From: DATKGN01 sp964385705
GTDB lineage: Bacteria; Patescibacteriota; Microgenomatia; UBA10105; UBA927
NCBI GenBank assembly: GCA_964385705.1
Contig: CAYLQG010000034.1
Span: 1-15,592, forward strand
Direction: 5' to 3'
Length of the DNA stretch: 15,592 bases
In this document: positions 14,992-15,592 of the stretch, one piece after another
Position numbering within the stretch: the first letter of the stretch is position 1
How the letters are laid out: every line of letters begins with the position of its first letter
The notes under the pieces: generated by a model
Database searches by the model: none
The model's input: the letters and a program-made list of their open reading frames with translations, nothing else
What the model was told of the DNA's origin: nothing
Translations under genes and position numbers: made by a program

Positions 14992-15592
14992 ATGACATTC
15001 CAACAGAAGCTTGACGCTATTGTTGCTAAAAATAATTCACTCCTCTGTGTTGGGCTGGACAGTGATATCGATAAAATTCCGGAATCCATACGGAAAGGTG
15101 AACATCCCCAATCCACATTTAACAGAGTGATTATTGACGCAACGCATGACCTCGTCTCCGCTTATAAACCCAACAGTGCCTATTATGAAGCAAGGGGAAA
15201 AGCCGGCATTGAAGCCTTAAAGATGACGTGCGATTACATCCATGAAACATATCCTGATATTGTTATTATTCTTGATGCGAAGCGTGCGGATATAGGGAGC
15301 ACTAACGAAGGGTATGTGAAATTTGTTTTTGATTATCTAGGCGCCGACGCAATAACGCTTCATCCATATTTGGGAAAAGAAGCATTGGAACCTTTTTTAA
15401 AGCATAAAGATAAGGGGTGTATTATCCTTTGCAGGACATCAAATCCGGGCGCAGGGGAGTTTCAGGATCAAGTGATTAATGGAAAGCCATTATATGAGTT
15501 GGTTGCCGAGAAAGTTTCAAAAGAATGGAATGTAAATGGGAACTGTGGATTGGTCGTCGGTGCCACCTACCCCACTGAACTTGGTATCGTGA
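14992..15592 (+). CDS. pyrF: Orotidine 5'-phosphate decarboxylase, type 2 (3' partial)
   Basis: Decarboxylates OMP to UMP, the last step of the pathway. 200 codons are present and the frame is still open at the window end; the family is about 270 residues. The protein begins MTFQQKLDAIV. Type 2 OMPDC landmarks are LLCVGLDSD, FNRVIIDATHDLVSAYKPN, SAYYEARGKAG, the catalytic Asp-Lys-Asp array ILDAKRADIGSTN, LGADAITLHPYLG, LCRTSNPGAGEFQ and LVVGATYPTELG. It starts 4 bases after the pyrD stop; an earlier ATG at 14987 overlapping that stop reads only Met-Ile before TGA. No Shine-Dalgarno of its own outside pyrD, so re-initiation after pyrD is likely. Confidence 0.95.
   Translation, partial: MTFQQKLDAIVAKNNSLLCVGLDSDIDKIPESIRKGEHPQSTFNRVIIDATHDLVSAYKPNSAYYEARGKAGIEALKMTCDYIHETYPDIVIILDAKRADIGSTNEGYVKFVFDYLGADAITLHPYLGKEALEPFLKHKDKGCIILCRTSNPGAGEFQDQVINGKPLYELVAEKVSKEWNVNGNCGLVVGATYPTELGIV

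Overview
The window is a single-strand run of housekeeping biosynthetic genes, all on the + strand, from an uncultured-looking bacterium with mid-range GC. It uses the standard genetic code: TGA is a genuine stop in argG, carA and carB. Very tight spacing, three ATGA stop/start overlaps, few Shine-Dalgarno sites, and a REP-like repeat of a kind common in environmental draft genomes would fit a Patescibacteria/CPR-type or other small-genome lineage. That assignment is inference; no rRNA or marker gene here proves it.

Layout. (1) Bases 1-4221 hold the end of an F-type ATP synthase operon in the usual order: atpA (5' end cut off by the window), atpG, atpD, atpC. An 8-bp tandem repeat sits directly against the atpC start. 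(2) Bases 4236-4851 hold a stand-alone two-CBS-domain gene with its own promoter-like sequence. (3) Bases 4963-7662 hold a strong promoter-like sequence, a short leader with a 17-codon leader ORF and an intrinsic-terminator hairpin, then argG fused in frame to a C-terminal MGS-like domain. MGS is the allosteric domain normally found at the end of carbamoyl-phosphate synthase. A cytosine-deaminase-like amidohydrolase follows with an ATGA overlap. (4) Bases 7679-15592 begin with a second hairpin plus U-tract lying just before carA, followed by carA, carB, pyrB, pyrC, pyrD and pyrF (3' end cut off). This is nearly the whole UMP pathway; pyrE and any pyrK are not in the window.

How it works together. 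CarAB makes carbamoyl phosphate, PyrB joins it to aspartate, PyrC closes the ring, PyrD oxidises dihydroorotate, and PyrF decarboxylates OMP to UMP. ArgG competes with PyrB for aspartate and uses citrulline, itself made from carbamoyl phosphate. An MGS domain on ArgG, next to the carAB-pyr operon, therefore suggests a nucleotide-responsive valve between arginine and pyrimidine synthesis.

The most interesting points are the ArgG-MGS fusion alongside a CarB whose own MGS domain is divergent; the terminator-like hairpins abutting the starts of both argG-MGS and carA; the resemblance of CarA, CarB and PyrC to the animal CAD / Bacteroidetes type rather than the E. coli type; a REPIN-like element at the pyrB-pyrC junction; and the sliding inverted/tandem repeat before atpC.
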